Below, in pieces: positions 37,641 through 51,171 of a stretch of 64,000 nucleotides of DNA. Below the pieces are notes generated by a model. The model saw only the letters and a list, made by a program, of their open reading frames with translations, had not been told where the DNA came from and ran no database searches. Where the stretch lies: contig JANPWX010000106.1 of assembly GCA_024734555.1 (NCBI GenBank), positions 3,957,984-4,021,983 of the forward strand. Direction: 5' to 3'. Numbering within the stretch: position 1 is the first letter of the stretch; each line of letters begins with the position of its first letter. A program made the translations under genes and the position numbers. Origin of the DNA: Trochalopteron elliotii (taxonomy: Eukaryota; Chordata; Aves; Passeriformes; Leiothrichidae).

Positions 37641-40600
37641 GAAAAGAAGACAAAAACCCATCAGGATTCCACTTGCACATCCCACCAGCTGAGCAGGGAG
37701 TGGTGACAGCCAGGACACCTCCAGCAGTCTCTGCACACACCTGCCCACTGTGGCACTGGGATGGGACCAGGGCAAACCCCAGCAGCTCTCAGACCACACT
37801 GGCACACACCCACAGAGCTCAGCACCCCAAAACCAGATCCCTGAGCACAATTGTGTATCTGAGCCTGCTGGGCCAAAGGGGTTGTTTCCAGTGGGAGTGG
37901 GCACAGCTGATGGGGCAGCATTACCAAAGTGCCTCATGCTCCCTCGGACTGCCAGAGCGTGGCTGTGACTCCACTGCTGCCACCAATTTCATCCTCTTGT
38001 GCCTTCCCTGGAGCCCCAGCCCTGCCCAGCAGTTCCTGTCCTGACACAGCTCCTTCCCTCTCCACCTCACCAAGGCCCTGAGCTTGGCCTGCACTCAGCC
38101 CCTGCCTTTGCCCCCTGATTTTATTGACTGGCACCCCCAGTCACCCTCCTGGGTGGGCGAGGAGCTGTGACCACGGCCAGGGAGCAGGAAGGGGCTTCAA
38201 GCACAACATGCCAGGGTTGCAAAACACATCAGAGCAGGGAGATGTTCTTATCACAAGCAGTTTTTGCAGCCGTAGCCCTGAGAAATCCCATCAGAGAGGA
38301 AGAGATGACTCAAGTCTCGTACAGACACTTTACACATCCAGACATTCTTGCATATGAGGATTTACTGCATAAAAAAAATGACCTCTGACTTTTTGTGCCT
38401 CTCCTCTACACTGTCATAAACAAGAATATAATTTCAGGAGATGCTGTCAACTTATATTTAGCCTAGTTTTTTTTTTATTTTGTTTAAAAATAAGAGCCTT
38501 CTGTAAAGCGTAAGACGAACAGAATTAAAAAAAACAATTCTCTGAAACAAAACAAAAAATTGTGTTGTTGCCTTTCAAACCCTTACCCTGTAGCACTGAA
38601 AACTTGGAATTGTCCACAAATGAATACGAGACTGACATGATATTTATTATCCAAGCTTAAAATAGCACAGAACAAACAGAATACAAATCATGGCAAGTAA
38701 AAATTAATTTAAAAATTCAATTTAATAATCCAACAGTTCAGGGGCAATATGTGGTTTATATTGGCAGTGGCCTTTTAATCTTGCAAATCATATAATTAAG
38801 AAAACTTAATTAGTAAAAGCAACGTTTGAATATTAGAGCTGTGAAAATATCTCCAAAAAAATGGCAAGTATTGGCTTGAACTTTTTTGTAAGCCTCAGTT
38901 CTGTGTCTGCATGCACTTCTATGAATATAAATACAAGGCAGGCATAAATAAATGGCACAAGCACTCAGGAAATTGTGAAGTTAAGAGTGTTCACAAAAAC
39001 CAAAATTGCAACCGCTCGCACTGGGGCCCGAGGCACAGCCCAGCAATGAGGAGCCTGTCCTGCTTTTCCATGGAATCTCCCCATCCCAGCCAGGCCAGGA
39101 TGAGAAAGGACAATTCCTAGAGTGAGCACAGAGCTGCTTTCTTCTCATCAGCCCTCTCCAAGAGCCTGCAAACTACTCAGCCACCCAAAGAGAAAAACCA
39201 AATAAAATAAAGACAGCTGCCTGGTTAGGAAAAGCTGCACACCATTCTGTTTGGAGAGAGCCCTAACTTGTTTCATCCATCCAAAGGAGAACAATGAAGG
39301 GGGGAAAAAAGGAAAAAAATAAAAGGCTCCTGGCAGTTTTCAGTCTTGGAAACCCAAGGAAACTTCAGACCTGTAGCTGAGTTAAAAGGCACCAAAGCAC
39401 CATCACGTCTCCCTCTCCAGAGGGATCCGGGGGATTCTCACAAGCTGCAGGTCCTTGGAGCTACGACGTTTATCTCAGGCCCAGCCAGCTTTTAAAAGCA
39501 CAAAACCCATTAAACTCCCATTTCCTCTCAGCCAGGTAGCCAGGGAGAATCTGTACAACATGGAAACTCCAAAGGCTTTGAGCATGCAAATGGTGCAGGC
39601 ACCGAAATAATGACATCCACAGGCAATATTCTCACTATCCTTGAAGCTTTAGGCAAAAGGGAAAAAAAAAAAAAAGCCCAAACCAAAACTGTAATTCTGT
39701 AAAGTGCCAAAATATTCTCCTCTGTAAAATCTCAGGGAGGCATTTCTCTGCAGAAGCCTGGTTTAATTACTCCTGGACCGCTAATATTGCAGAAAGGACA
39801 CAGTTTGCAGCAAACCATTTTACACAGAAAGAGGGCTTGATTGTATTTAAAGTTTCTTTTGCAATATTTGCTCAAGAGAGCTTTTTATTGTTACTCTTCT
39901 GCTTTGGAACATGCACTGCACTTTTCTAAAGAGATGATTTACCGTTGCCTTCAAAAAATAAAACATCTTGCATTCTTAAATTGATCAGATTGCTTTGTTT
40001 CCAGGGGACACTCCAGTGATTTTTATTTGCTGTATGAGCAACTCCCAGAACAGAAACAAAGTTAGGAACCCGAACCAGATCCAAATTTTCCTCAGGATCT
40101 TTGAGTGTTTCAAGTCTCTGCTGCCCTTCAAGCTGTGCTTTACTTAATTCTTGCACAGAATAAGAGCCCTCAAAGCCCACATGCAATCCAAGGTTTTGTC
40201 CTGCACCCACCCTTCTCCACCCGAGTTCTTTTTGTTCAAAGCACCTTTGCAACAGCAACTACAACAAAGTGTGGAGATTTTAAATTAAAAAGAAAGACAA
40301 GGAACACAGGGTTCTTGGTGGCCTGAATTTTGTTCTTGTGAAAACAGAGGTCGTTCCAAGTAAAAGTAACAGTGACAGGTTGTAGTTTTAACAGAAATCT
40401 GGAATGATTACTGCTATGAATTACTGCTAGGTAATGTTATATATCTGTGGAATTTCGTGGGATAACAGTAGTGGGATGTTCGTGTTCAAAACCCTCACTC
40501 AGCCCCAATGTCCCTTCACGTGTCAGAGCTTTCCTACAAATCCTAACCACCCCCTCCCTGCACAAGGAGCTGTTCTGTTTATCAAACCTGCCCTATCAAC

Positions 40601-41229
40601 ACGCTCATTTTTCCCCTCATTATCTGCACAGAGCAGGGCTGCCTGGCAGTTGACATCCGGCCTGAAATGATGACACATTACAGGGATTAATCTCCTATAA
40701 TTGGGAAAGGCTTCCAGAGAACACAAGAGGTGTACCAGGAGCAGCTCCCCATCCTGGCTGTGCAGATGTCACCACGTTCATCCCTGAGCCCGTGTCCCAC
40801 AGTTGGAAAGAGGGAGGAAATTCCCTGCTTTTCCAACAGCCCCTGCCATGCCTGTGCAGAGATCTTTGCTAGGAACACATCCTGATCATCAAAACTTTTC
40901 TCTCCAACTGCACCTCGTTTTACAAGGCGAACAAAAAAAAAAAACAAAAACAAAAAAATCCGAGTAGTTTTTAGCCTTTGCACATGTACAAAATGCCCCG
41001 GTGTTGGCTGAAGAATCAATGCCAGAAACACACACTAATCCACTAAATTTTAATTGTGGATTTGTCCTCTCAGCTGCAAAATTATCAGCACACCAGGAAA
41101 CAAGACACTACAAAACAAAAATAAAGATCTGGACCTTATTTATACCTGCCAGAGGACTCGAGGAAGGAGGTTGACCAACCAAGAAAATTAACATTTGTTT
41201 CTGATAGGGATCTATGCAAAGCAACAGGG

Positions 41230-41400
41230 TTTTAATTTAGGGCTCTTTTCATCAGAATGATAACAGCTGTCATCTACTGGGTGAGCACAGTAATTACTGA
41301 ATCTCCTCGGTGGAAAATGAATACCCAACGTTTCATTTACACAATAATATCTCAATCTGCAGCGCCAGAGACAGCCAGTGACATTCCCACAGAAGGACTA
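41230..41400. promoter_or_regulatory. Candidate conserved non-coding element
   Basis: Contains GATAACAGCTGTCATCT (a GATA site next to a CAGCTG E-box) and CAGTAATTACTGA, a 13-bp perfect palindrome around TAATTA, within 60 bp. Low-confidence call by inspection. Confidence 0.25.
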
Positions 41401-41750
41401 ACACACATCCCACCTCTGAATTCCTGCAACTTCACAGCCAGTTCCCCCGAAAAACCCTCAACAGTTTTTAAGTTCTTTCCAAAAAAGGCCAGAAGAGTTT
41501 AGGACAGTTTTTACGACCCTAAATCTTCAAAATCCAGCCTGATTTATCCCATTCTTTCACTAGTTAGTGGAAATAAATAAAGCTTTTTAAAGTAATAGGA
41601 ATATCCCTTTCATGTACAATTTAACTTCTTATTTCCAGACTTATCTGCCACACACACAGCAGAGATTTTTGTTCCATTCACCATTTCCACACCAGCACAA
41701 GAAAATAAATACAAATCCACATTTCAAGATTTAGACATCTTGGGTTTGGG

Positions 41751-41783
41751 TTTTTTTTTTTTTTTTGTTGTTGTTGTTGTTTT
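41751..41783. repeat. Poly(T) followed by (GTT)n
   Basis: Sixteen T residues (41751-41766) continue into GTT repeats. No retroelement body is recognised next to it. Confidence 0.85.
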
Positions 41784-43312
41784 AAACAAACATTTAAATA
41801 TGTTTATCAATTAAATAGTAACTGACCTGAAAAAGAGAGCTTGTTTTTAAATCTAATTTCTCCAAAGGATTTCTTTAAAATCTTTTTAAAAGAATCAACA
41901 CTGATCCAGTTTCTTAATAGAAACAAATTTGGATTTGGAAAGCCAAACAACCTGATGAGAGACTGCAATTGTTTTGCTTACTAATAGAACCGTCTAACTA
42001 GAGTCATTATGGGAACGAAACTAATTTAAAAAAAAGTGTTTCCATCAAAACATTTGTAATTGCACAGCAGAGATCAGTTTAAAAGTAGATGTTTCCCGAT
42101 CATTAAAACAAGGGAAGTAAAATTACATGTTTTGCAGAACTGCTTGTACCAGCCCGGGCTGTATTATGAGGCAGGGGGCCAAGAATTAAGTGCTTCCAAT
42201 CACTAAAAAAAAAAAAAAAAAAATACCAGTAATTCCTGTATAACCTTACACCTTGGAGAGCAAAACCCTTTCGGTGCGTTGTGTTGTTTTCTCATCAATT
42301 GGAGAGGATGTGGCAAATAACTCTGGATGAGATAAATCACTTGGAAATCTATTCCAATCAATCATTTCCCCCATTCCAGCCGTGCCCTGAAGATGTTTTG
42401 CTGAGGACTGGTTTGCATCCCGAGGAGCTGAGCTCGTCTGCCTTTTGCATCCCCTGCCATGGAGCAGCACCTGGCTCTGGCTGAGATTCCTGTCCCTCCA
42501 AACTGCCTCTCACAACTCCTTCCCTGCTCCAAATTCATGGAGAAACTTCGGATTTTAGAGTCTGATTAATGTCAGCACAAAAAGCACAAAGGTGGGAGCC
42601 TGAATGAGCTTGTTTGGATAGAATGAGCTTCGTGTTAGGCAGCAAATTAATAGGAAGTACCCAAATTATCTTAATATTTTAAAGCATGTGCTTAAATCCT
42701 ATCAATTGCAAAGCTCTCTCAGCCAGCTCTTGACAGTCCTGATTTAAAAAAAAAAAAAAAAAAGACAACAAAAAAAACCAGCTTGAGTTTTCAAAGGAGC
42801 AAAGGAATCAGGGCATTCATCCCCTTCGGAAATCAAATGAAACTTTGGATGTGCAGAATAAAAAGAGTTCCTATGAAGAACAGCCAAAAGTCAGCCTGAA
42901 GGAGATGTTTGAAGCAGATGGCAAGAAGCAGGGCTTCTATTTGCAAAATAAATTTAAACTTGAACGAGAGTGAGTGAGTGTCAGACACGGATCCTTTTCC
43001 ACATCAACATAACTCAAGACTGAATTTTTTTCTCTCCTGCAGACAATATGTTCTGATGAGAGTTTTTTCTTTCACCTAGGGATATATTTCTGGAAAAGCT
43101 GGCAGGAAACTGCCAAAGAGCTTCTTCACCATGTTCCATTTAAAGGAAGATGCTTTTCTAGAAAAAAAAATTGCAATTCAGGACGGGAAAATGAAGCTGA
43201 CATGTTTACTTGGAATAAGGAATGATCTTTCAGTAACTGAAGTTACAACTTTTTAAAATGACTTCTTCTAACTCATTGTACAAGAGTGCTTACAGCAGTT
43301 ATTAAAAAAATA

Positions 43313-43745
43313 AATCATAGAATTAGAACAACAGGGCTGGAAGGGATCTCGAGCAATCTTCCAGCTATTCCCCTCCCCGTCCCAAACTGATGTTTGTCTC
43401 ATCTTTTCCTCAGCTGAAACTCACAATCTATTCCAAATATCCTCTTTCAGCTAAAAATGGACTTCTGATGTCTAGCTTTATAATCAAGAAATTTATTTTT
43501 GTGGGTGAATGGACACAGAGGATAAACTCTCTTCCTTCTTTTTGAAGGCTTGTAATGCCATCCTGGTCTGGTCTGCAAGAAAAGCAGCTCAAGTTCAATC
43601 TTTTTTCACAAACTCTTCTTCCCTTCCTTCTTAGATACTCTTCACCTGCTCCACACCTTTCCCAAATTACGGTGCCTAAATCTGGAAATAATCTTCCTCC
43701 TAATGCTCTACCAAAACCAAGAAGAGTAGAAGATTATGTCTGATA
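43313..43745 (-). mobile_element. Older, diverged CR1 LINE fragment
   Basis: Begins with AATCATAGAAT and AGGGCTGGAAGGGATCTCGA, the conserved CR1 3' end read in reverse. Further right, CACACCTTTCCCAAATTACGG, GTGCCTAAATCTGG and AGAGTAGAAGATTATGTC match more internal CR1 sequence. Divergence is higher than in the copy at 9182-9640, suggesting an older subfamily. No coding capacity remains. Confidence 0.8.
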
Positions 43746-45149
43746 TCTTCTGCAAAGTTTAATTCATTTATAATGCCTTTTTTTTTCTTTTTTTTTTGTT
43801 TAGCTCATGTTCAGCAGATGCAGGTAAAACCAGCACATCCCTTTTCCAAAATGCAGACAGAGACAGGTTTTCCTGCTGGGATCCCCTAAGAATAATAAGA
43901 TTTGTACTTCAGAAAGCCTCATCTCAAAAAAAATGAGCTGAAAATCTGAGTAGATGGCAAATGTCTTAAACAATATACATAAAACTGTGCGTCTGCACTT
44001 AGAAGATGGTTTTCCAGCATTCTGTAGAGGTACAATTAAGTGAGGTTTTTTAAAATACAGATTCGAATTAAGATTTTGCTCCTCATTACCTGGTAGTTGC
44101 TCACTTTAACTTGAGTAAAACACATAATCAAAGTGCTACTAAATCATTACTCACTGCTCATCGATGTAAGTCTGTATTTGGGTCTCAAAATTAAAATAGG
44201 AAAAGACAATAACAGACCAGGCATGTTATTTTCTATATTAATTTTAAATGTTACAAACAGTATCTTTTGCTATTACAAAACAGCGATTTAGGCAACTGAA
44301 CTAATTTTAGAGCATCTCTATGCAAATGTGCTGCTGAAATCACACCTTAAACACAAGTCACCCTTCAGTCTGGAGACTCAAAAAACTATTTCATCAGCAA
44401 ATGGTTTTGTTGGGAGCACCACCAAATAATTGCAGGGCCTTGGTGATGCTGTGCTGGGATATTTTATCTCCACACACAATTTATTGTCACACCTGCACAG
44501 TCTGAGGTGGAGGCCTCAAAAGCAGGACTTTTGTCCTTTCTACAGCTGCATTCAACACTGTCACTTCCATCTCGTTCCCTCAAGATGGAAGGTTAGGAAG
44601 GGCCAGATGGCAAAGAGTGCAGAGTAAACAGAATAAATGGGTTTGTTTGGCAGCTGGGTGAGGAGTTTTATACTTTGAAACCCAAGGCAAAAGGGTGTTC
44701 CATGTACTGCTGAAATGTCCCTGCTCTGCATCTCCAAAGCCTGAAGTTAACTAGACAAGAAAAAAAATCGACTTAAGAGGTGGCATAAACAGTGGCAGCA
44801 AGTAACAAGTGTTTTAAACAGAGCTACTCCCTCAGTTTCTCCAGAGCAGGAATTTCCAATGGTGCAGATTCCTGAAGTTTAGGGAATGACCCAGCCCTGC
44901 TGTGACACCTGTCCTCCCACACTGCCACTCAGGTACAGCACACAGGGACATTCCCATGTCCCGTTGCCAAATCCACCACTGCCAACGTGTCTACGAGCAA
45001 GGAAATTTCAAAACAAAGCCCAGCGTGTGACAGGTTGGCTCATTTGCTTAGGAAATGTCATTTTTTTCCTCCCATTTGATGCACAGTTGAGGAATGATCC
45101 CACTTGCAAAGGGAAGACAATTGCTCAACCCAGCACACTCTGGCAATTT

Positions 45150-45420
45150 TCACATAATTAGCAGAATATATTTAGTCTTAACCTTCTTCTGATGAATTCA
45201 GTCACACCTGTTTATGTGAAATCAATTAAGAGACCTTAATCTTCTTAGACAGTTTCCAGCACTCCATCCACAGGTTCGGGCCTGTTTCTCCTATTGCGAA
45301 GTTTAAGTTATATTAAAAAAGAAACAATTATCCCATAAACACAAAGACCTCAATTATACCTTAATAATTAAAGCCAGTTACACTTTTAGTCTGCAGCCTC
45401 TTGGTGGCCAGCCACGTATC
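45150..45420. promoter_or_regulatory. Candidate conserved non-coding element
   Basis: AT-rich unique sequence with ATAATTAG, TCAATTAAG, CAATTAT and TAATAATTAAAG words. Isolated CpGs occur near 45277 and 45297. Low-confidence call by inspection. Confidence 0.2.
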
Positions 45421-48400
45421 AGTGCAGCCCATTTTGCCTCTGAGAGGGGAAGGGGGAGCAGAAAAACCCCAAAGCCAGGTCAGCAGGAGCATGTCTGTGC
45501 CAGCACACACATTCCTGTGCCTGGGTCTGCTCAGGGCTTGTGCACTGACGTAAGGGAAGAGTAGAGTCTGCTCACGGGGTCATCCAAGGAAAGGAAGCCC
45601 AGGCTACCTCCCCAGAGCATCCAAAAAATCCCCCTCCTTTACAGAAGAATTTTTTGGGGAAGGATTTAATTTCACCTCACTTCAGGCATGTCCCTAAAAT
45701 AGACATTGACAGCCAGGCAGATGATTCATCCTTCAGAAATGCCTGAGTTTCCTCACTACAGAGCCTCCACAAGCAGCTCAAGTCAGACATCCTGAGCTGG
45801 AGAAGGCAAATCCCACCATTGGTGAGGATGCACCACCAGCACTGATATTTAGTGAGGGAACAAGGTGCACGAATCCCTGCTCACCTCTGCAGCCAGAAGT
45901 TACCTGACTAGTTAAAGCTAAAAAAAGAATAGTGTTCCCAGTCTCCACTGGGCATAGTTTGTGGTTTGTAGTGTGAGGCAGTGTTTTATGCCAAAAAGAG
46001 AATTTAAATCTCACATCTGTGTTTGTTTCTTGGATCTGCTATGCTGGCAAGTGAGTCACCCTGAGAAACCTTAAATTACTTTTCATCATACATCTAACAT
46101 CATAAAAGCCATTGAATTAGTGTCCAGAAATAGTTCAAATTGCAGCAGGAGCAAGGAGAAATCTCAGCACACTCACAGGATTATCTCGTGGGATACACAT
46201 GAAAGGAGCTGGGAGTACCTTGAAGGTTTTAGAGCAAAACCTACAGACCTGCATAAAACTGCTTTGAGGTGAAACAAAACCAATGAAAACCAACAGCTTC
46301 AGCCAAGGAAACCCTGACATGTAGAGTGTGGGATGGGTGACAACTGACCCACTCCATGAGACCTCCTGGAAGATGAGGTCCTGCTCACTGTAGATTAGGA
46401 GTTTCTCTTGCAGTTGTACACATGCTGCCTTTCCAGCCATGTCATTACACTGTTTTTAGAAGGTGGATGAAAGAGAGGAGGAAGAAGAAGAAAAAATATA
46501 AAGCTCCCTTTTTCCCCTTAGCGCTTTCAAGGGAAAATATCAAGTAGCAGCTAAAATCTGTTTGAGATCAACTTTTGTTTTATAAACTTTGGGTTTCATT
46601 CTAATTGTTAGGGAGACACATAATAACTGGCTTTAGCATCATTTTCTTTGGACTATCTCCCCAAAGCCACAATTAATGTAAATACCAGTGTCTTGTTAGT
46701 AATTTCCTTTCGTTGGTGAAGGCTGAAATGCAATGATCCAACCACAAATCACAAAACAAATAAGTTGCAGTGCTGTTCAGGCTATGTGGTGATTATGCAG
46801 TTTGTACACAGAAGAGTTGATAAGGAGGGAAATGTTTTGTGAGCAGAATTCTTGGACTACTTGGAAAGGTTTCATTACATGACAAAGGAGCAATTCTCAC
46901 ATCCTCAGCAATACAGGTTGCAGCTTCCAGGGGCACTTGGACATAAAGGGGTAAAAAAAGCAGAGTCAGGTCTCAAAGGCAAGAGCACCTGAGTAGATGT
47001 GGGATCAGAGACCAGGTTCTGGGCTCTCCTCAGTGCACAAACCTGGGAGGATTTACTCCTGATCCTCTGAGGGGCCTCTAGTGATGGACAACACACACCC
47101 ACAGCAGGAGATGAAAACCAACCTCTCTGTCTTTCTTCTCTATGCCAGGAGAACCTTGGTGAAGAGGAACCACCACCTCTGGGCACACACAAGTCTCAGT
47201 CTTTCTGGTTTTGCTGTCACCACACATCTTTTTTACCCTTCACTTGCTGCTATACAAAAACACAGGTATTTTAATTGCCCTATTTTCATTTTATAACTGG
47301 ATATTTTGTTTAACAGCCAGAAATGCACGTCTCCAGTCAAACATCCAAATAACTGAAGCAGGTTTCAGTCAAAATCCCTCTTTACCAAATCACCTCTTCT
47401 CTGCCAGTCACAGACAGAAACCCACAGAGATGTTACTAAAATATGCAACAATAGAGGATGTTCCCAGAGAAAAAATTAAAATCCTTGCCTGGAATACAAT
47501 TGGTACAAACACAGCAGGACAAAATCTGACTCCACAACCAGCCTGCCCTGTTTGGTGTTTCAGGACACGCAGCAGGGACAGGTTTCCAACATAGCCTTGC
47601 CTTCACAAAACCACAGCCAATGTCACTCTGACCAAGTAGAAATCCTTGGGTTTCACTTGGCACTTTGTGAAGGGAACAGTTCAGTGCCAGTTCTTCCATG
47701 CTGCTCTATCAATTAACTCCTCAAAAGTACAGAGCCATCACTTACCAGCAGGCCAGAGCTGTCATTCTCCCAACAGGGCCTCAGGAGTCTCATTCCTGGC
47801 AGGAAAAGCCATCAGCTGCAAGGAAGAAGATGGAGGGATAATGAAATTAATTCCTTTGCCTTCCTAAGCAACTTAAGTATCATCCTTCCATATCTGACAC
47901 CTTGCAGTTTAGATTCTCTTCAGGGTGAGATGCAAAATAGACACAGTACCCAGTTTTCAGTGATAAGAAAGGTACATGCCAAGGGGAGAAACAATTTGCT
48001 TGTGGCTGTGCAAGGCATTTGGACACGAGGAAGTGAGTGCACAGCTGTATTGTGGGCTCCAGTTTTCTGCCAACTTTCTGGACTCTAGCACTGATCTCTG
48101 ATCTTGCTGTGCTGGTGGAAGGGAAATTTGCTTCCCAAAATGAAGGGGTGGGTTATTGTGCCACAATCACAGCCAGCTCAGGTATCTCTGCTGCTTTACA
48201 GTGAAGACTTCCATCACTTCTCAGGCCAGAGGCAGCACCTAATCCCTGCACCACCTTTTCCTGTAGGAACTTCACACTGCTGGGGCTTTGCTCATCTCTA
48301 TGACAGACGGTTTTGAGAGGCCCAAATGACTTTGCAAGGATCGCAAAACACGTTTGAATCTGTTTTCTCAGTCACAAAGGGTTGGCACGTCCCTTCCCAG

Positions 48401-49319
48401 CCCCACAGCACCTTGGCATCCAAGGAAAATGTGGGGAAAAAACCCCACAAAATCCCCAGGAAAACTCCGCACCAACTTGGAAATCGACAGTGCCTCAAGA
48501 AGTGATGAGATACATGTGGATGCAAACACACAGATAGTGATTTATCTTCTTGTGTATTCTTACATTCCCTTTCCCCTCCTGGTTTTCCTCCAGGCTGTTT
48601 CTATATTCTAACTCCAGCTCCAATTTCTACTCTGGGTTTTCATTATGCTCCTGGTGTAAGAGCCACACATCCCTTCCCATCTTGTTCTTGCCATTAATGT
48701 GGAAGTGCCTGTAGATGATTTGCAAAGGCCTGAGACCTCGCTGGGGTACATTTCTCAGCATGAAACTCCTCCAGCTCCCTGTTGATCCAAATCACTCTGA
48801 ATTTTATTGCCCTCCTTTGTATTGCCTGACTCCCTGACCCTGTAGTTTATGGTTAGTCCAATCTTTGTGCTTCCATCAGAAGACTCTTCTCAGCTAACAT
48901 CAGATTTGAGCCTATTAAAGCTGCTGATACAAGAGGAACCCCCTAAGAAATCCTGAAGGGTGGAACTGGGAATAAGCTTGTTCCCCATCAAACATGATCA
49001 AAATGATGGATCTTGCCAAAAGTCTCCATTGCCCAGTTTTTCTTCTTCCAGAGCTACAGAGTTTCCTTCACACCCTTTAATTACTCACACCTTACTTAAG
49101 GAACACAGCTCAAAAAAACAAACAAGGGGGGGAAAAAAAAGTTACAACAACGTAGCATGATCTTGACATACAAGATGTCAGAACCATTATAAACCCCTTT
49201 ACTGCAGAATGATGTCTTTTGTGCTTAGAGGCATGCTTGCTATTCATAGATCCACTGCTCAGCTGTTCCAGTTTTTAGTTCTGCATAAATGCCCACTCAT
49301 TATGTCCAGAGGGTTTTGC

Positions 49320-49510
49320 CTGTAGCTTTGTGTTTGTAGCCTTGAGGCAAATGTCTTGATGGCTTAGGGAACTCGCAGCGAATGACCAAATAACATCGGA
49401 TTTTCCACAGCAACGAAGCCATTATGGGACAGCATTTCTATGTAACAGCACCCTTCAGTGTGCAATCATTATAACTAAGGATTTAACCGGGCTCTGGGGA
49501 CAGAACAAAA
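49320..49510. promoter_or_regulatory. Candidate conserved non-coding element
   Basis: A stretch with several preserved CpGs (CTCGCAGCGAATGACC, ACATCGGA, CAACGAAGCC, AACCGGG) in otherwise CpG-poor DNA, and no repeat or credible frame. CpG retention of this kind is suggestive of constraint, not proof. Confidence 0.25.
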
Positions 49511-50082
49511 TCACTTTGAAGCCAAAAAAAATCCACAGTGAAATCTTAGGCATTGGATTTCTGAAATGCTTGAGTCAGGCAGCTTTGTCAGTTACAGTAA
49601 AACCAAGTGAAGGGGAAGGAGTTTTGTGCACATCTTAAGAATGAATCCAAGTGTCTGGACCTGTGCATGCAGAGCTGGGAGTGCAGCTTTCCTCGTGCAT
49701 TCCTTGCACACAGAGTTCCCTGCAGTTGCATCTGGAGCCATCACAAGCACACACACACAGCCTTAGGGAATATTTTTAACCATAGAATTCCAGCTATGGG
49801 TGAAAATTCCACGTGTGTTGCTCCCAATTTTGAGGAAAACCTGGTCAGACTGCAGGAGATTGCACAGAGCCTCTGTAATCCTCACAGCCCAGGGAATCCA
49901 GAACATGAAACCTGGCCCATTCCAGCTGTGGCACTCCCCACACACTGACTAAGGGATTTATCTCGGGGGGTTCCTGCTGAATTAAAGGCCTGTGCACACC
50001 AGATGAGCAACAGAGAAGGAAAAAAATGTGATAAAAATCAAGGATACACCTTAAGCACTGGATGAACACCGAGCTGCACAAG

Positions 50083-50340
50083 TGTGGTGGGTCGACATGA
50101 GCCTACAGCCACCCACACCCCCACTCTTCCTCAACAGGAGAGAAAAGATTAATAAACTCATGGCTCAACATAAAAACCATGGAGATCCCTGACCAGTTGC
50201 TGCCATGAGCAAAACAGACTTGATTTGGGGAGAACTGATTTAATGCATCGTCAATAGAAATCAGTTTAGATGGCGAGAAACGAAGACAGAATTAAAACGC
50301 CACCTTGCACACCCTCCCCCCCACACTTCTTCCCTGCTCC
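50083..50340 (-). mobile_element. Fragment of another avian ERV LTR family
   Basis: The plus strand starts TGTGGTGGGTCGACAT and continues with AAACTCATGGCTC, GCAAAACAGACTTG and AAAACGCCACC. Its order and wording match an abundant bird ERVL-type LTR that I recall with the terminus ACCCACCACA on the sense strand. Similarity fades after about 50340, so only the 3' part of the element remains. Family assignment is from memory. Confidence 0.55.
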
Positions 50341-51171
50341 AGCCCAAATCCTGAAATGGCTGCAGGAGATCCCTGCAGGGCTTTGAGCACCTCCACAGAG
50401 ATGGCAGGGTTGCTCCTCACCCTTTCCCCAGCACTCCTGGGCAGCATTTTGTCCTCTCACACCTTTCCTCACAGTCAGGCCCTCAGCACTGCTGACAGCC
50501 CCGGCTGTGGGCACGGACACCCCACACAGCCAGGAAACACAGGGGAGGAAACCTGGGCCTCTCCACTGAGGGAATCTCTCAAACCAGAAGGGAAATTATG
50601 GTCTAAACCCACCAAAACTCACTCCCTGCTCCAAGGGACTGGGCTGGAAGGGGAGCTCATGTGGAAAGAGAGGTTGTTTTGGTGGGGAATGTGTGGAAAT
50701 AATCCCGTGAGGAGCAATCTGTGCCAGGGGCTGGCCCTAATGAGCTCCCTGTCGTGGCACGTGGGAAACTCCATGGGTGCTCCCAGGTGGCACACAGCCA
50801 CTTTCTCACTCATTTCTGGGAATGAAACCCATCCCAGGCCTGGTCCAGGCATCCCTGGGAGAGCAAGAACAAGGAACTTCTGGACAGTTCCTCCTGCCCC
50901 TCAGCACAAAGCACCCAAGCCAGTATTTTCCCCAGCACACATCCCCAGGGATGAGCTGTGCTTTGATTAATCCACAGAGAGGCTGGGGGTTGCATAAGGG
51001 CTGCATTGATGAGGCAGGAAGTTGAGGCATGGAGCAGAAATGCATGACTGCATGGAAAAATCAGAGGTGTTCCCACACAAGTGACCCTCTCGGATAATAA
51101 GAGAAAATGGATTAAAAAATTCACGGATAAAAATGCTGATGCGCTCCAGTGTCATGTTTTATCTTCTTTTT
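50341..51171. other. GC-richer gene-free interval between two ERV fragments
   Basis: No repeat family is recognised. A 221-codon frame (50305-50970, plus) crosses it, but it begins inside the ERV fragment and shows no domain or motif. I read it as chance. Confidence 0.55.

Larger units (their letters stand above)
37641..43312. other. Gene-free block between copy-1 LTR and the older CR1
   Basis: GC-richer near 37650-38160, then strongly AT-rich from about 38380 to 38900 with many TAATTA-like words. An octamer ATGCAAAT lies at 39584-39591. The poly(T)/(GTT) tract and A-runs near 42206 and 42745 are simple sequence. No gene recognised. Confidence 0.6.
43746..50082. other. Gene-free block between CR1 and ERV fragment
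   Basis: Unique sequence with an octamer ATGCAAAT at 44320-44327 and two candidate regulatory stretches. The part at 48570-48900 has the pyrimidine-rich texture of a very old repeat, but I could not place it in a family. Confidence 0.55.

Noticed and set aside
48570..48900. Possible very old CR1 or other retroelement
   Set aside because: The texture is suggestive, but I could not match an ordered set of landmarks, so no family call is made.
50305..50970. 221-codon open frame on the plus strand
   Set aside because: It begins inside the ERV fragment, is rich in chance proline and serine from GC-biased sequence, and matches no family that I know.
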